A DNA stretch of 64,000 bases from Ampelocalamus luodianensis (Eukaryota > Streptophyta > Magnoliopsida > Poales > Poaceae). Below the pieces are notes generated by a model. It searched no databases. It was given only the letters and a program-made list of their open reading frames with translations, and was not told the DNA's origin. How positions within the stretch are numbered: the stretch's first letter is position 1; each line of letters starts with the position of its first letter. Both the position numbers and the translations under genes were made by a program. The stretch covers positions 21,266,001-21,330,000 of the forward strand of contig CM070633.1 in assembly GCA_036346255.1 (NCBI GenBank), in the 5' to 3' direction. Positions 23,306 to 36,675 of the stretch are shown here, piece after piece.

Positions 23306-24704
23306 GGGTGTATTTGGATGAGTGAATAAAGTGGTAATTGTACATGCTGGTTCAGGATATGACCTTGTTCAAGCGTTTGGTCGGATGAATGGAACGAATC
23401 TGTCCAAGACCAACTCGTTCAGTTTGAGGGAAAATTCCACCGAGATCTCGAACCCAATTCGTTCGACGAAAACGAGCGAACCATGCGGTTCAGCGTCGCC
23501 TCCTTTACTCGCGTTGCGTGTCCTCACCCTCCCAGCGCTCAACTCCCCCTTCGCACATAAGAGCGCTACTCGCCGCCACGTTGCCTCCCCGCTACGCTCC
23601 AGCCGTCCTCTCCCATGTGCGCTCTTCTCCCTCCCGACCACCTCTATCCACTCTCCTTCCCTCCATTTCCCCCCAATACCCTCTGCTCCCTCCCCGAGCC
23701 GGTCTGAGCCCGCGATGCCGCGCCGGCCGCCGCCATCAAGTCACCATTCCGGCCGCCTCAGTAATTCCCTCGTCGTTTGGTCCATGTCACTTTGTTTTTC
23801 GCAACACCACATGTATTTCCCCCAGTCAATTTTGGGATCCCCCAGTCAATTTCGGGATTCCAACACGGGAGCTCGCGTCGTGGTCATCTTCTCCTGCTGT
23901 GGCCAAAAACTGTCGTCGCCGTCATCGCTTCCACTCCAGTGAGCTCCCCTCCGATTCCCTTCTCTAGGAGTATCCCCTCACCTCCCCAGACCTTCCCCTA
24001 TCACTCACCCGAGCTCCCCTCCTCTCCAACGCCGTCACCACGACATGCCAACCACGCCACCACGGGCTTCCATCGCCAAGCCACCACGACTCCTCCATGT
24101 CACCACCACTGGCTCCGGTAAGTCCCTAGTATCCCCGTGATGCTCATGCTCCCCCTAGCTCCACCCCTCATCCACCCAAACGTCATTGCCCCTTCTCCTT
24201 CCCCAACGTCAGCAACCGAGCTCCACTACCCGCTCGCTTTGGTGCTCACCCTGCCACAATGCCACCACCCGGGTGGTCGCGTTCCCCTATGCAACCTGTT
24301 TTGACCATCCTCAGCCACCGCCGCTGCCACTTTCGTCGGCGTCAAGCCTCACCACCGGTGCCCACGCACCTCCCCTGTTTCTTCTCTTCTCTTAGTTTCA
24401 GTCTCTCTCTCTCTCTCTGTTGTGTGCGACAGGTGGGGCCCAACATGACAGGTAGGCCCAGAAGGAGGTAATTTCACCCAGGGTAATAGAGGAGGTAACC
24501 AAAACATAGCTCATTCAACTTCATCCCTCAAACCAAACACCATCTTGAATCATCGTGTACCATCACATTAAATAACCAAACAAAATCATGTATCATATCA
24601 TCCCACCAACCAAATACACTACTTGTACCATCCTATCCAGGATAATTTATCCTTCCTGTACCATCTCATTCCATTCACCTTAGTTCACCCAACCAAACGA
24701 ACCC
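23306..24704. mobile_element. Harbinger/Tourist-like element with GC-rich cargo
   Basis: GGGTGTATTTGGATGAGTGAA at the left pairs with the reverse complement of the right end, GGGTTCGTTTGGTTGGGTGAA. Subterminal parts are also related (CTGGTTCAGG, TACCATCTCATTCC). The 900-bp middle (23500-24450) is GC/CT-rich like the 5' end of a grass gene and has open frames up to 206 codons, but none I recognise. It is probably a non-autonomous element that has picked up host sequence. Flanking TAA/TGA trinucleotides fit only loosely with a 3-bp duplication. Confidence 0.6.
24403..24420. repeat. CT microsatellite
   Basis: Run of CT dinucleotides inside the GC-rich cargo. Confidence 0.8.
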
Positions 24705-25010
24705 TGATTAATTACAGTTTTCTTACTCTAGGAAGGTTAATTATCATATGATACTTGCTTGTCTCTGCAAATATTAGTCGATATGTACCCCAAATTCATT
24801 TAATTTGGAGTTATATGTAGGAACTTATAAATTAAGTTTCACACGGGCGAGGTGCTGGTATGCCTAGCACCTGCCAGGGGGTTCTCGCACATGCAGCCGG
24901 CCGTGCCTCTGCGGGCAGAAGGAGGGATGGAAATGGCAAGAGGGTGAACGGGAAGAATGCAATATCAGTTATTTCCTAATCCCATTTTTCTCAACACAAT
25001 AGTCAAATAA

Positions 25011-25261
25011 CATTCCTCCGTTCAAAAATATATGATGTTTTAGAAAGTATGCAGTAACTTTGACCACTGATATATATACAAAAACTATTTATATTGATCA
25101 TGTGAAAATGATATCATTAGATTATTCATAAAAAATATTTTCATAACATAATTATTTTATATTATTTATAAATATATCAATATAAAAAATAATGATCAAA
25201 GTTGAATGTTAAAGACTGTGTCGATGTCCAAAACGTCATATATTCGTGAACAGAAGGAGTA
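25011..25261. mobile_element. Stowaway-type MITE
   Basis: CATTCCTCCGTTCAAAAATATATGATG-type left end and a right end CATATATTCGTGAACAGAAGGAGTA are inverted copies. AT-rich, about 251 bp. The left TA has mutated to CA. Confidence 0.75.
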
Positions 25262-25705
25262 TTATACAGCGAAATAATCAATTATTTGCCACTGCAAAGA
25301 TGCGAATTTCAGGATTTGCCACTCATGTCCCTGGTTTTGGGGGTGGTGGTGGTGAGACCTTCACAACTAAGCATTTATTTTGGATATGTGGAGTCCTTTT
25401 TTTCTTAATCGAACACTTTGTTTACTGCATTTGATATGCAAGCTTGCACAGGGCTTGCTTCTCCAATGCAATCCATCATTAGTTTTCCCCCTTTTTGAGG
25501 AGGGTTCAGACAAAATTTTCACTTCTTTTTAGTATTTTTTATTGGTAGGGAAGAGTGCACCCAAAGATCTTATGTACTAGTAATTCAGAATTGTACATAC
25601 AAAATTACTTTAAGGGCATTTCACAGTGATCCATGGGATAAAGTAGGGTATCACAGAACAAATCTCAGCCATTAAATCAGGTCGCTTGATCAAAGCAACA
25701 CCATA

Positions 25706-25836
25706 GGGCGTGTTTGGGACACAGGAATTTCACTGAGAACAATTAATTTCTGCAGGAATCGGGATATTCCTGCACACAGGAACAATGTAATTCTCGCAGG
25801 ATCGGTGAAAAAAAAAAATTCATTCCAAATGTGGCC
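25706..25836. mobile_element. Tourist-like MITE
   Basis: GGGCGTGTTTGG and the reverse complement of the right end (GGCCACATTTGG) form imperfect terminal repeats around a 131-bp unit. The interior has inverted AGGAAT/ATTCCT words. The 3-bp flanks are degenerate. Confidence 0.6.
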
Positions 25837-27164
25837 TTAACCTCACAAGCACCTTGCTTGCTCGTTGTTTACCCTCATTAACCTATTCTTCGTGTTCAAT
25901 ACTAGGTGATTTACCCAATGTACTTGCTCGGTACGACGAAACCCCATAAAATTCATCTTTTAAGGGCAATGGAAAATCAAGCCATTTTGTCGCCAAATCA
26001 TTTTGTATATATTTCTAAAACACTTCATACAAATAAACATTATTCTCGTGAGAATTATAAATAGGTTTTGAATTTTCAGGGAGGGAACTTCCCAAAGATA
26101 GCCTTTTCCCCTTGGGACACATTGGGTTTGGCTTGTATGTATGCATATGTTTGGGTGTGGCTGGCAGAAATGTTGGTGCTCCTGGTGACATATCCATCAA
26201 AGTAAATGAATTTAGGGCACTAATATGTTTGAACTCTGTGCATTAGATGGCTCCTTGGGCATGAAACAAAGCAAAGGCTTCACCTCCTCCTCTTTCTTGC
26301 AATAGAATAGGTGCATAAATCCAAAATGGCCTTGTAATATGTGTGTGTCTTGAAACAAGGATCTAAGACTAACCTTTTTCTACTCAGAGCTATTTTAATT
26401 ACTTGCATTATTAGCCATAAGCACTCTTAGGCTACTAATAGGGGGTAGTAGGAAAATAGGAGTAGCTTTGGACCTTTTCCTCTTAGCTACTCCATCACAA
26501 TTAATGTGCATACCAGGTCATCTTCTAATCCAGCATTCTGTAAATTTTAAACTTCACCATTGAGATCGATATCCATTTCGAATCTTACTTGGTTGCCGTT
26601 ATGCAAGGCATTGGTCATTAATTAGTTGTGCAAACCTAACACTATTGTGTAGTGAAATTCACAAGTTATAGATTCAATTTGGACCTGTGCAATTTATTTC
26701 TTGGGGACTGTGGAGTATGTCTGTACATTTTTGTTTTTGAAGGGACAGATAAATATATACTCCCTTCAGCCTATAAAAGAAGATGTCGTTCAGTTGCATG
26801 CAAATAAAACAAGAGGCTGGTGATTGAGTTTGCAAACAACAATTATAGGCAAACCGAAACCACTTTGCAAAAAGAAAATCTAAATTGGACTGGAGAGTAG
26901 CAGTTAGAATAGGAATTTTTGTTACGCGTGAAAACCGTCGCAACGATAGATACTCTAAATCATGGTGTGCATTGCACCACAGTTAGTCAGGTTAAATATC
27001 ATCTTCACCCTCTGAATGCACAACATTGCATTTTTTTTTACGAAACACCCAGAACAACACATAGACGCCCACACACACGTACGCACTCACACACACGACG
27101 CCTACGGAACACTTGGATCTCATGAATAAGATTTCTTCCTTGATCCTAGATGCATCAAATTAAC
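25837..27164. other. Intergenic, no gene seen
   Basis: AT-rich sequence. A weak MITE-like pair (TACTCCCTTCAGCC near 26758 and GGACTGGAGAGTA near 26898) and a CACACA-rich patch near 27060-27100 are the only structures noted. Confidence 0.4.
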
Positions 27165-30100
27165 TGTAACATCCCAATTTTGGGCTTGTGTTTCAAATGT
27201 AAGAAAATGAGTAGAAATTAAAACTTTTTCTTACATCATGTGTTTCCTGTTTGTATTGGACAAGTATTGTACAAGACTTATGGAAATGCAAAGTCACAAA
27301 CCTTTTGATCCAAATCTTGTTCCTTCAAAAACAATCTTGTCAAACCTTTTGATCATCCTCTGGAGATATTTTCCCTAAGTTCTTGGGATGGTATGTGACC
27401 CCTCTGAAAAATTTCACAATTTTTCAGAAATTGTTTGAATATTTTAGAGGGCAGTCAAACCTGTTTGACTCCCAGTCAAACCTAAAACCAGTACCTTGTA
27501 GAATTTTTGGAGAAAAATACAATGCATAAAAACCTCTGCAAATTTTATACAAGGTCAACGTCTAAATCAGCAAGCTCCTGTAAAAATTTCAGAATTTTTG
27601 GAGCTATTTTGCTACCTCTAATAAATCCCCAAAGGTCTCAGCTTTAATTTAAAACCTAAAGCTGATTCACTGTTCTTTGGGTTTGAGTCGGGCTCGAGTC
27701 CGAGCCACTTGACTTGGTTGGACCACCTAACTGCACCGAGCCGTGTTTTAAAACGCGCGTGCAATCTCAGCCGTTGGATTCAAATCGCTCGGCCCACGTT
27801 CATGTGAGCATTCGGACCCTCCGGTTGCATTAGCCAATTGGGACCGTTGGATCTCAATCCAACCGTCCAGATTTCCGTAGGCAATCGGACTGTCCGGCGA
27901 ACTCTTTTAATCACAGCCGTCCATCTAAGATCCAACGGGCGTGGCTTGTCTTCTCTGTTCTTCTTCCTCCTCGGCTCTCGTGCGCGCGCGCGTTCGTGGC
28001 AGAGAGAAAGAGAGCATGGGGGGCTTGTTGCGTCACTTCGAGCGTGCCTCGCGTCAACGTCTCTGCAAGGCATTTAATGCGCAACAGGCTTTCTCCTCCA
28101 TGGTCACCGTGCTCACTTGCTCCCATCATTTCTTGGTCCATGACCGCGCCATGAACCGAGCTCACCATGGGCTCATGTTCGCGCTTGTAACCCTAACCCT
28201 TTCCCTTTATATTGCCCCTTAGCTCCTTCTGGTGTTCCTTTGCACCACACTTTGCTCTTCTTAGTGTTTGAGCGGCTAAACCACCTCACACCCTCAAAGC
28301 ACCATTGTTGGCCGTAGAGCTCCAATGGCGGCCTTGGTGTCCAGTGGTTTATCTTCAACATTTCTTGCACCCTTTTGAACTCCTCAACCTCCTTTGTATT
28401 TCCCCTAACTTGATTTTGGGTTGCATTCACAGGAATCGCTCAATTTTAAGTTTGGAGATTTTCGGTTGGTTTCACCCCCTTTCTTCTCCAGCTCCGGTAA
28501 GTGGTTCTTTTTGCAATTATTTGCTTTTGGAGCCTCTTTGAGCTATAATGAAGCTGTGGTGATGATTTGGTTCCACTCATTTTGCTCAGAACCTCATCTT
28601 CCACTTTATCTTCTTCGGCTCCGGTGGACTTCATCGTGTTCAAGTCTTTCCGACCATCTTTGGAGCTCCTCTCGGTTAAGGTAGCTCCTATATAGCCCCT
28701 AGAAGTCATGGCACTCGCTTCCTTGGACCGTAGCGGAGCATCTTGCTATTTTCGTGTTTTGCCGTGTCGGCCTCTTTCTTTGTTTTCCGGCTCGCCGGCG
28801 TTCCAGACCTCCACCGCCGGCGAGGTCATCACCGTTGGGTCCGCAACACTATTGCGAACCCATTTTGATAGTTTGTGGGCGCCGCCGCGACCGGAGTCGC
28901 CGGCGACAAGCCGGCAAAGCCACTCGGGTTTTGTCAGCTGAGCAGCTCCGTTTTCGTCAGATAATTAGGACACATTTAATGTTTAATGATTGCCAATCAG
29001 TAGAGCATTAATGGTGTCTTAATCTGGCCTAATGTCTCACTGACATGTGGGTCCAGCCCCCTTAAATCACCCGCTAGCTTTTATCCGTGCGTTTAGGCAT
29101 CATTAATGCTAATCATGGGTTAATTAAAGTGTCGGCACTATTGGCTGTCGGAAATAACCCCTGTGCCACTGCCAGGTGGGCCCATAAGCTCAAAACCGAA
29201 AACCAGAAGTCATTAGGGCTGATTTTGGGTTATTTATTGCTAATCATTGTTAGCAATAAATGTGTCCGAAATTACCTTTTTGAGTCACTGCCAGGTGGGT
29301 CCACGTGCACTGTGCACGTGTGTTAAGACTCGCATGTGTGACTCTCAGTCACTGACATGCGGCCCCACGTGTCAGTATTCCTGTTTGCACTTCAATCTTG
29401 GACCGCCGTCCATTTTGCGATCTGCGGCCCAGATCTTGTATGCATTCGGACCATCCGGTTCCCCTCATCATTCTTGGCCGTCCATCGTTTGATCTGCGCC
29501 ACGATCATGCGCATAATCGGACCTTCCGACGGAAGTGCTCCGTGCCGTTCATCTTGAGATCTACGGTGTGGAGCGCCAAGGCAACCGCACCGTCGGTTGC
29601 ATTCGTCCTCGTGAGCCGTTGGATCTTGATCCAACGGTGGGCTCCTGTGTTGAATCGCGCGCGTGCGCTGTTCTCCGTGCGTGTGGCTCGTTGGATATTG
29701 CATCAACGGCCCACGAGCGTCCACGTCGTTTATTTTCGTTTGGGTTGGTTTTTATTTCCGTAAGTATTTATTTATCAACTGAAAATTGTATCAAAACTTT
29801 AGAAATTCATAACTAATTCAAGATAAATCCTTTTTACATGAAACCAACTGCAATAAATTTGTATTTCACTAAAGTTTAATATAAAAATGCTTTTAGCTTT
29901 GCTTCTGTAGTAGAAAATTCTGTAATCTTTTATAGCTTGTTTTCTGCTATTTTTATATATTCCAGAATTGTATTAAAACTTGGAAAATGCATATCTTTTC
30001 TCAGTATATCGATAATTGTATGATTTTAACTTTGATAAATTTGTTATTAACTAAACTTTAATCTAAAAATGGTGGTAGGCCTAAATCAGACTGAGAAAAA

Positions 30101-32244
30101 TATGTTAGTAGATTTAACCTTATTAGTAGCACTTAAAAATTCTTTTAATGATGTAATAGACACCAGTAATTCCCTGTAGATCCTAAAAATAGAAATTTGA
30201 TGTTAGGAAATCCCTCTGTTATCATACTATAATGTGAAATAGGTTTTGCACATGTTTATATTTCTGGAAAGTGCATTATGCTAGTTTTGCATCTTAGAAA
30301 AATCATAACTAAATCATTTTAACTCCAAATGACCTGAAATTTTATATGGGTTACCTCTATACCAGTAGGTAGCTACCATAAAAATTTCAGCTTCAAAACC
30401 TTTCTAGAAAATGTTTTTGCTACCGTGCTAATTATGGCCGAAAATGGGTTTTTAGGTAATATCTTTGGCACCGCAAATCCAAATTAGGTTTTTCCAGTTT
30501 CTATGTCTAGGTATATTCGTATTCTACCTTATGTATAAATTTTGTAGCATTTGAATAATTTTTGCTTGCTCGTTTGTTTAAGTGCGGCTCGTCTTATTGG
30601 TTGTTCTTGGTTCTTTTTGCCTTTTCGCTTAGGATTCGACATTTGCGGTAATCCAGAGCGACCCTCCACAACATTTGAGCAACGACAAGAAGGCAAGCGG
30701 TTTGATCATGTTAATCCCAGTAATTTAAGTATTTATGTTGATTACAAATTCTATGTATGCATTGCTATTTTGTGTTAATAGTTGGCCTAGTAGATGCATT
30801 TCCTTAGCAAATGATTATTCTCTACTACCATGAGCCTAGGTTACTTGCTGTGATTTAGAGTTCATGGATGGGCTCTTGTCACTTAGTAGTTTACGAACTA
30901 ATTGCTTAGCCATGCTTAGTTTCGGTAGAAATGGGCGGTTATCGACTTGTCGATAACCTTGATCACTTAAAACTTATTATGATTATGATTTCCACCTTGT
31001 GCTATGTCTACTTATGAAAACTAAAACCGAAAACAAAATGATTTAGACTTGGGCACAATGGTATGATGGTGTGATTTTGGGTGTGACTGGAATGGTGCCC
31101 GGGTCAACAAGGACCGAACATCTTGTTACACTAAACCAAGCATTTTAGCGTGCTAACCACATTAGAGGGTATGGGACCTCTCTTGACTTAGTACTTTGGC
31201 GTGTATTGGCTCCGAGTCGCAGGAGTCGCAGGAGGGATGGTGTTGGGAGCATTGTAGTGTCCGAAAGACTTCACCGTGATGGGATTTGTTGTCTTTGACT
31301 TGCAATGTAAGCATATGGGTTTCTATCCATATGAGCGGCTCGTAGTTAATACACAAGATTGGAAATGTCTCGTAGGACTTAGCGGGCGGCATACCTTGAT
31401 AGTGTGCTTGTGGCTTGAAGGCGGTCCAAGTGTGGGTACATTGGTACACCCTGCAGGTTAAAACTATTCGAATAGCCTCGCCCTAGGTTATGGACACGCT
31501 TGGCAAGGTCTTTCAAGAGTTAGACTACAACCTTTTAAATTAAAACTTGATGGGTGGTACGAATCGGGATTCGTGCTATGTTGTGGTGGCTATTGGGATA
31601 GTCACTTCCAGTGGTTACTTGTATGTATCCTTACTTATCATTACTTTGATAACAAAACAGATTTGCAAACTTACTTTTAAAATGTATTACATTATTGCAA
31701 ATAAAGTTGGCTTCATGCAAAATGAGACATACAACCTCCACCTAAATAAGCTTGCATGTAGTTTATGAATAGGTCCGCTATTCCACACGTCGATCTTGCG
31801 GGTACAAAGACAATCTTTGTACTCGGATGCTATGCTTAATTGTTCATTGCAGAGGAAGAAGGTGAGCACGAGGGCCTCACTTTTGCGAGCCGTGTTGTGG
31901 TAGCTATGGGCGACTAGCTTAGCGCCCGGTCGGTTGCCTTGTGGGTGTATGGCTAACCGGTCGACTTTTGTTCTAGCCATCTTATGGCACTTTTGCTTCC
32001 GCTGTCATTCTTGTGTATTGTTCTATTTGGCCGGTTGGCTCTCTTTTGTAATAACTTTACTTTATGTATGTCGTTGTTAAACCTAGTGATGTATGTGTAT
32101 GGAATTGATGTGTAATTTTGTGATGATGTGCATATGCTGCAATTCTGGGAAGCATATGTCCATCGAGGCTTAGAATGTTTAATTAGTAATGCCGGAACCA
32201 TTTGGAGGTTAAGTGTTACTAGTTAAATATTCCGGGTCCTCACA
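27165..32244 (+). mobile_element. 5.08-kb solo LTR, gypsy type
   Basis: Starts TGTAACATCCCAATTTTGGG and ends CCGGGTCCTCACA. TTAAC at 27160-27164 is repeated at 32245-32249, a perfect 5-bp target duplication. There is no gag/pol, primer-binding site or polypurine tract inside. The left third is AT-rich, 27700-29720 is GC-rich with repeated CGGACC(N)TCCGG words, and the right part is AT-rich again. A diverged copy starts at 59757 and follows the same order to the window end. The size is large for a plant LTR. I have not assigned a named family. Confidence 0.88.
29616..29637. repeat. Perfect palindrome in the long LTR
   Basis: CCGTTGGATC and its exact reverse complement are separated by TT. The same 22-bp structure is intact in the second LTR copy at 62142-62163, although the surrounding sequence has diverged. 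Confidence 0.8.
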
Positions 32245-32540
32245 TTAACCCAAAGAGAACATATGGAGTGCCAAAACATGCATAGTGGCAAAACAATATT
32301 ATCACGTCAGCACCATAGCACGACAAAATCCTGTCACTCTACTACCAGTGGCGTGACAGTATTATTTGATCACGCCGCTACCAGTGGCATGACAAGAAGT
32401 GTTATTTAGTTAGACTTACCCTACGACGTAGCAGTGTTGTGTTGCCACGTCACGGGTAGTGGCATGGTAATCGTGGCGTAGTCAAAAAGGTCATATTTAA
32501 AAATAAAATTGACAAAAGATTAGTAATAAAAATAAATTAA
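32245..32540. mobile_element. Transposon-arm-like remnant
   Basis: Recurring ACCAGTGGCGTGACA/ACCAGTGGCATGACA words and a TGGCGTAGTCAAAAAGG-like edge resemble the arms of the element at 40140-42679. No partner arm or target duplication was found. Confidence 0.3.
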
Positions 32541-32759
32541 TTAATAGAAAAAAGTTCTACTACAAACAAAGCGAAGGCTTCTGTAGTGGCAAGCCACCAA
32601 GGGTACAAGGCAGTAGGACAGTTAGGCCAAGCTAGCCAGCAAGGAAACAAATGTACCACTCCTACTAATTAAACATCCATCCAAAGTCAATATTGTGTAC
32701 TTGAATACACTCTCATGGAACCATGGATGAAAGGGCCACTGCGTTTACGAGCAAATGAC

Positions 32760-33188
32760 GAGTTTTTGGCTTATTTAGCTTTTTTTTTTTTACGAATTAG
32801 CAAATTTAGTCCTTGCGACTGAAATGATAAAAATAGTATCGCGACAGGTTAGACAGACGATACGTGTCTCCTACCGCGCTCCCAGGCCGCTAAAGCCACC
32901 TTCTGCGATCCTCGTGCGTGGCAGGCCACTTGCTGCGCTCTCAATCCGTGGCAGGATGACACGCGCGTGGGTACTGTGGGCAGATACTTTCCTGCCGCGG
33001 ACTGGGAGCACGACATGTGACCTTTCGCGCACTGAGAGCATAACAGGTGACCTGCTGCGTACTGAGATAGTGGTAGGGGGTGCTGCACACAGGTCGTGCG
33101 GTAGGGGTGTTATTTTTTTTTTATTTCGGACGTGAGGGGCCAGATCTGCTATTTTATTTTTAAAAAAGGGAAAATGAACCAATTACTC
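32760..33188. mobile_element. Small Mutator-like element with GC-rich repeats
   Basis: The left end GAGTTTTTGGCTTATTTAGC pairs loosely with the reverse complement of the right end (GAGTAATTGGTTCATTTTCC). The flanking 9-mers GCAAATGAC (32751-32759) and TCGAATGAC (33189-33197) match 7 of 9. The centre holds a degenerate repeat of about 33 bp. The frame at 32824-33135 is a by-product of that repeat. Confidence 0.55.
32890..33085. repeat. Degenerate 33-bp GC-rich tandem repeat
   Basis: About five units, each with a CTGCTGCG-like start, a variable middle (TACTGAGA, CACTGAGAG, GACTGGGAG) and a GGCAGG or ACAGGTGAC-like end. Confidence 0.55.
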
Positions 33189-33197
33189 TCGAATGAC

Positions 33198-36100
33198 AAG
33201 GAGTTAGGCTTGTTTAGGGTAATGGCCTCCAACTTTGAGCACGCAATGGGAGATTTGAAGTTGGGTCATGCTGTTGTCCCTACACAAAAGAGAAGACAAA
33301 GAACGTGATGCATGGCGTCCACTCCGGCACAAAAAGCAATACTTACTGGTGCATATAAAATATGTTAATTATGACCAAAGGAAATGTATTTAATTAGTAG
33401 GGCTACTCTGAAAATACATGAACATGAATGCTACTTAGTTGTCGGATTATATTTGGATGGTGTGGATCATGGCACATTAATCGTACCCCCAACACAAGCT
33501 AGACGAGGGAGAATGTTAAGTATATGTGCACTTTTATGATTAGTTTAATTCCTAAAATAATAATCGACGCAACAACAGCATATATACTAGATATATTTGA
33601 AACTATAAACAGTAGCATGATCATCAATTCAAATATTTCTATCTCATATATACGCTAACAAGGTAAAACTTAGAACAAGAACACTACTAACAGAAACAGG
33701 CATCAACATCATCACATGATTTATTTCTAGGAAGCAAGGCCTAGCTATATCAAAAGATATCACAGCGACTTACACAGAGAATCGCTCCGACGAAGGTCGT
33801 GGTAGAGTCTGATGTGAAGAAGACGACGTGAAGTGGATGATGGAGAAGGAGGAAGCCGTGAGCAGTCGTGCGAACACTTCCCAAAAACCTGATTCACCCT
33901 AACCTATGTAGGATCACGAGGGACGCCGGCTTCAGAGACACTGCTCTCCCCACGTCGATGCACGCCAAAAAAAGGGATGGAGAAGCTAAGGTTGTGCAGC
34001 ATAGAGGAACCGAACAACAAGACGATACTGATTCTGTCTCTACTGATACTGATTTCTCCCTAATATAGAACCAGTTTCAATAGAAGAAATCACCGTCATT
34101 AGTCTGTTTTAAACACAGTTAATACGTGCCATAAAAACCAATTGAAACAATGTAATTCAAGCTTTCAGTTTCTAGCTCCACAACCAATCGGACACGAAAT
34201 TGTCGGACCATTCACACGATGGCGATGGCGATGGGGTGGCGTGGTGTGGCGAGCGAGCACACGCGTGTGTTCTTCTTTTGCTTGCTTCAACTAGGTAAGA
34301 CCAACTACACCTTATATATTAGTCTCTTTCCACCTAGACTAGCAATATAGTATTAAACTTCTCATCTTTCACCATGCATGAGTAGGCCTTTGAGATTTTT
34401 CCTAGGATTGGATTTAATTAGAATATTGAATAGATCAAGCCCAAAAACTCCAACTGAGAATACGATTCGTTTCCATGCTAATCAGACGGCTCATGGTGGA
34501 GATTACATGTTTACACCCAGAGATAGATTTTGCACCTCATACACTCTCTCTAAATTAAGCTAGCTTTAGTACCACTAACTCGATCTTACCAACTCTCCTT
34601 TTCAAAGGTCTGTCCAAGGTTTCTTTTCGAGATAAGAAGATGATGAATGTTGCCATGACTTCTGCATTTGTTCAAGATTTCTGTTAGCTACTTTCAAAGA
34701 AAAATCTCATAGTTTGCTCACCAACCATAATCGACCACTAGTAGCTATGCTAGCTAGCTACCAGTCAGCTGATAATTATTGAGAGACTGTAGACAAAATT
34801 GCAACATTCTGGATGGTAGCTAGGGCATACAATTATGCAAGATCTTGGTAGCTTATTTTGTGCTCCGAAACACCAAACCTTCAAAGAAAATTCTTGTGTT
34901 CACTTGCAATATGCAACTGTGGAACACTTATTATTGTCCAATCAGGGGACGCCGTACGTGTGATAGTGAAATTTAAGGATAAGAAAAAAAAAACATCAGC
35001 CGTCCATTAGTGTCACCAACGCAGATGGCCGGCACTAGGGCCTATGAACTAAAGTTGTTAAACATATATGGATGCGTTTTTCTCCTTTTTCTTGGAAGGG
35101 ACTTAATTAAAATAGTACAAGTAATTGTCACTGCCAATTAGAGCTACTAATTTGTCACGCCATGGAGGTCAAATGCATGCATGCAATTTCCTTGACGTGT
35201 TTGCTTGTTCTTTTGTTATTTCTTTAATTTCCTTGTAGTCATAATAGTAGCAGAGAGGGTGACAAATGGCAATGTATAAATGAAATTCAGACTACGCATA
35301 GTTCCTAGACGTTGCTACCAACAAAAAAATGCCTTCAATAAGCTAGGTGTTGCTCACTAACAAATGTTCATAATTTGGTTGGTACTAACTTCATTGCAGT
35401 CACCATTCACCAGACAAAAATATGTTAACTGTACTCACCATGATATGCTATCAGTTAAAATGGTTAAAACGTTTTTTTTTGTTCCCAATATATAGAGCAG
35501 TAGATTTTGTATGTATTTACATTCTTGGAAATGTTGAAGGTCATTTTTTCCTTTTATTTGTTTCTAGTGGGAACACTTGTATTTTCCATTCTTTCTACTT
35601 AGTCTTATATATCTTCTTCTCTTCTCTTTAAGAAAAAGGGTAACGAAGAATAGGCCCAGCCCAAAACTGATTAGGTCCAGTAGGTCAGAAAGGAGAGTGA
35701 AATTGAACCTGTTTTAGGAAACGTAGCCGCCAGCCACAACTCGGTCACTCTCCCCTCTCATTCGGCGCGCTCATTGGCATTGAGCGGGTGGGTACCTGTT
35801 GATTTTTCAGAAGTAGTTTTTTCTGTTTTTCTTTTTAGATTAAATTTTGTAGTTTTGTTCTTCTCTGACGAGTTCTTAGCCGAATTTTATGTACCCACGA
35901 TGGGTTCCATTGGACCGACTCACCTGGATAACGATGGCGACGCCTACGTCGGAAATCGACACTAGGTCGAGAAGGGTACAAATAAACCACTACCTCTGAT
36001 TTTCTTCCGACGAACAACACCGCTACTGAGGTGTAGGTCATACACATCAATGAAGATCATCGATAATCTACTTCCTACTTACATGTTTGATGACAATCAA

Positions 36101-36308
36101 GATACCGTTGCAAGATACAGAGTCGATGAATGGGAGGATTTTTTTTTTTTAAAAAAAACAAAACAAACTAGGTAAGCGTATCTTAAAGGGCCTTTTGAGG
36201 TTAAATTTCTGTGAAAAGGACAGGCACGTAAAAACAAGTACAAAGGTGAAAAGAGTAAAAAAGAGAGCAGTCTAACTTACTGACCGTTAAGAAAAAAAAT
36301 GGACCACA
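33198..36308. other. Intergenic, no gene; possible LTR remnant
   Basis: Mostly AT-rich. 33690-34070, read on the minus strand, looks like the leader/LTR edge of a copia element (GGGAAGTGTTCGCACGACTGC, then a CT-rich stretch), with low confidence. 35640-36060 is less AT-rich, but no protein was recognised. A long T/A run lies near 36140. Confidence 0.35.
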
Positions 36309-36465
36309 TTGTTAAGGCGAATTTTTTTAAAAATAATATTATTTTAAAAGATATTTACAAAAATAAATAGTCGCCTCAAAAAATTACAAAAATATGTCAC
36401 ACTGCCGCCGCTTGAATCGCGACAGAATTCGCTCTCGCCGCTCATTCAATGGCGGCAGAGACCAA

Positions 36466-36473
36466 CTATAAAA
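36466..36473 (+). promoter_or_regulatory. TATA box of the PMD gene (second copy)
   Basis: CTATAAAA just inside the left terminal repeat, 146 bp upstream of a leader-exon donor (CTTGCAG|GTAAATTT, intron from 36620). The next acceptor, TTTTCAG, is directly before the first coding ATG at 37245. Confidence 0.6.
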
Positions 36474-36675
36474 CCAAAAAATCAGTGCATAATTCATTTT
36501 AATTCCAGAAAATTACAAGAGAGAGTTCGAGAGGGAGAAAAGAAATAGTGGCGAAGCTCTGCCGGTTCGTCGCGGAGGAGAGATTGACAGAGCATCAGTT
36601 TCGAGCGATCATCTTGCAGGTAAATTTTTCTGAACTGTGTACGTTACGTCCAAACCTTGTAGGTTAGCAAACAAA

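Noticed and set aside
23322..23942. 206-codon frame inside the Harbinger-like element
   Set aside because: Begins in the terminal repeat and is Pro/Ser-rich from CT-rich DNA; kept only as possible cargo, not a gene.
26758..26898. Possible 140-bp Stowaway
   Set aside because: Terminal similarity is only about ten bases with mismatches and the interior gives no support.
27838..28222. Short frames in the GC-rich part of the long LTR
   Set aside because: Not conserved in the second LTR copy, where small deletions break them.
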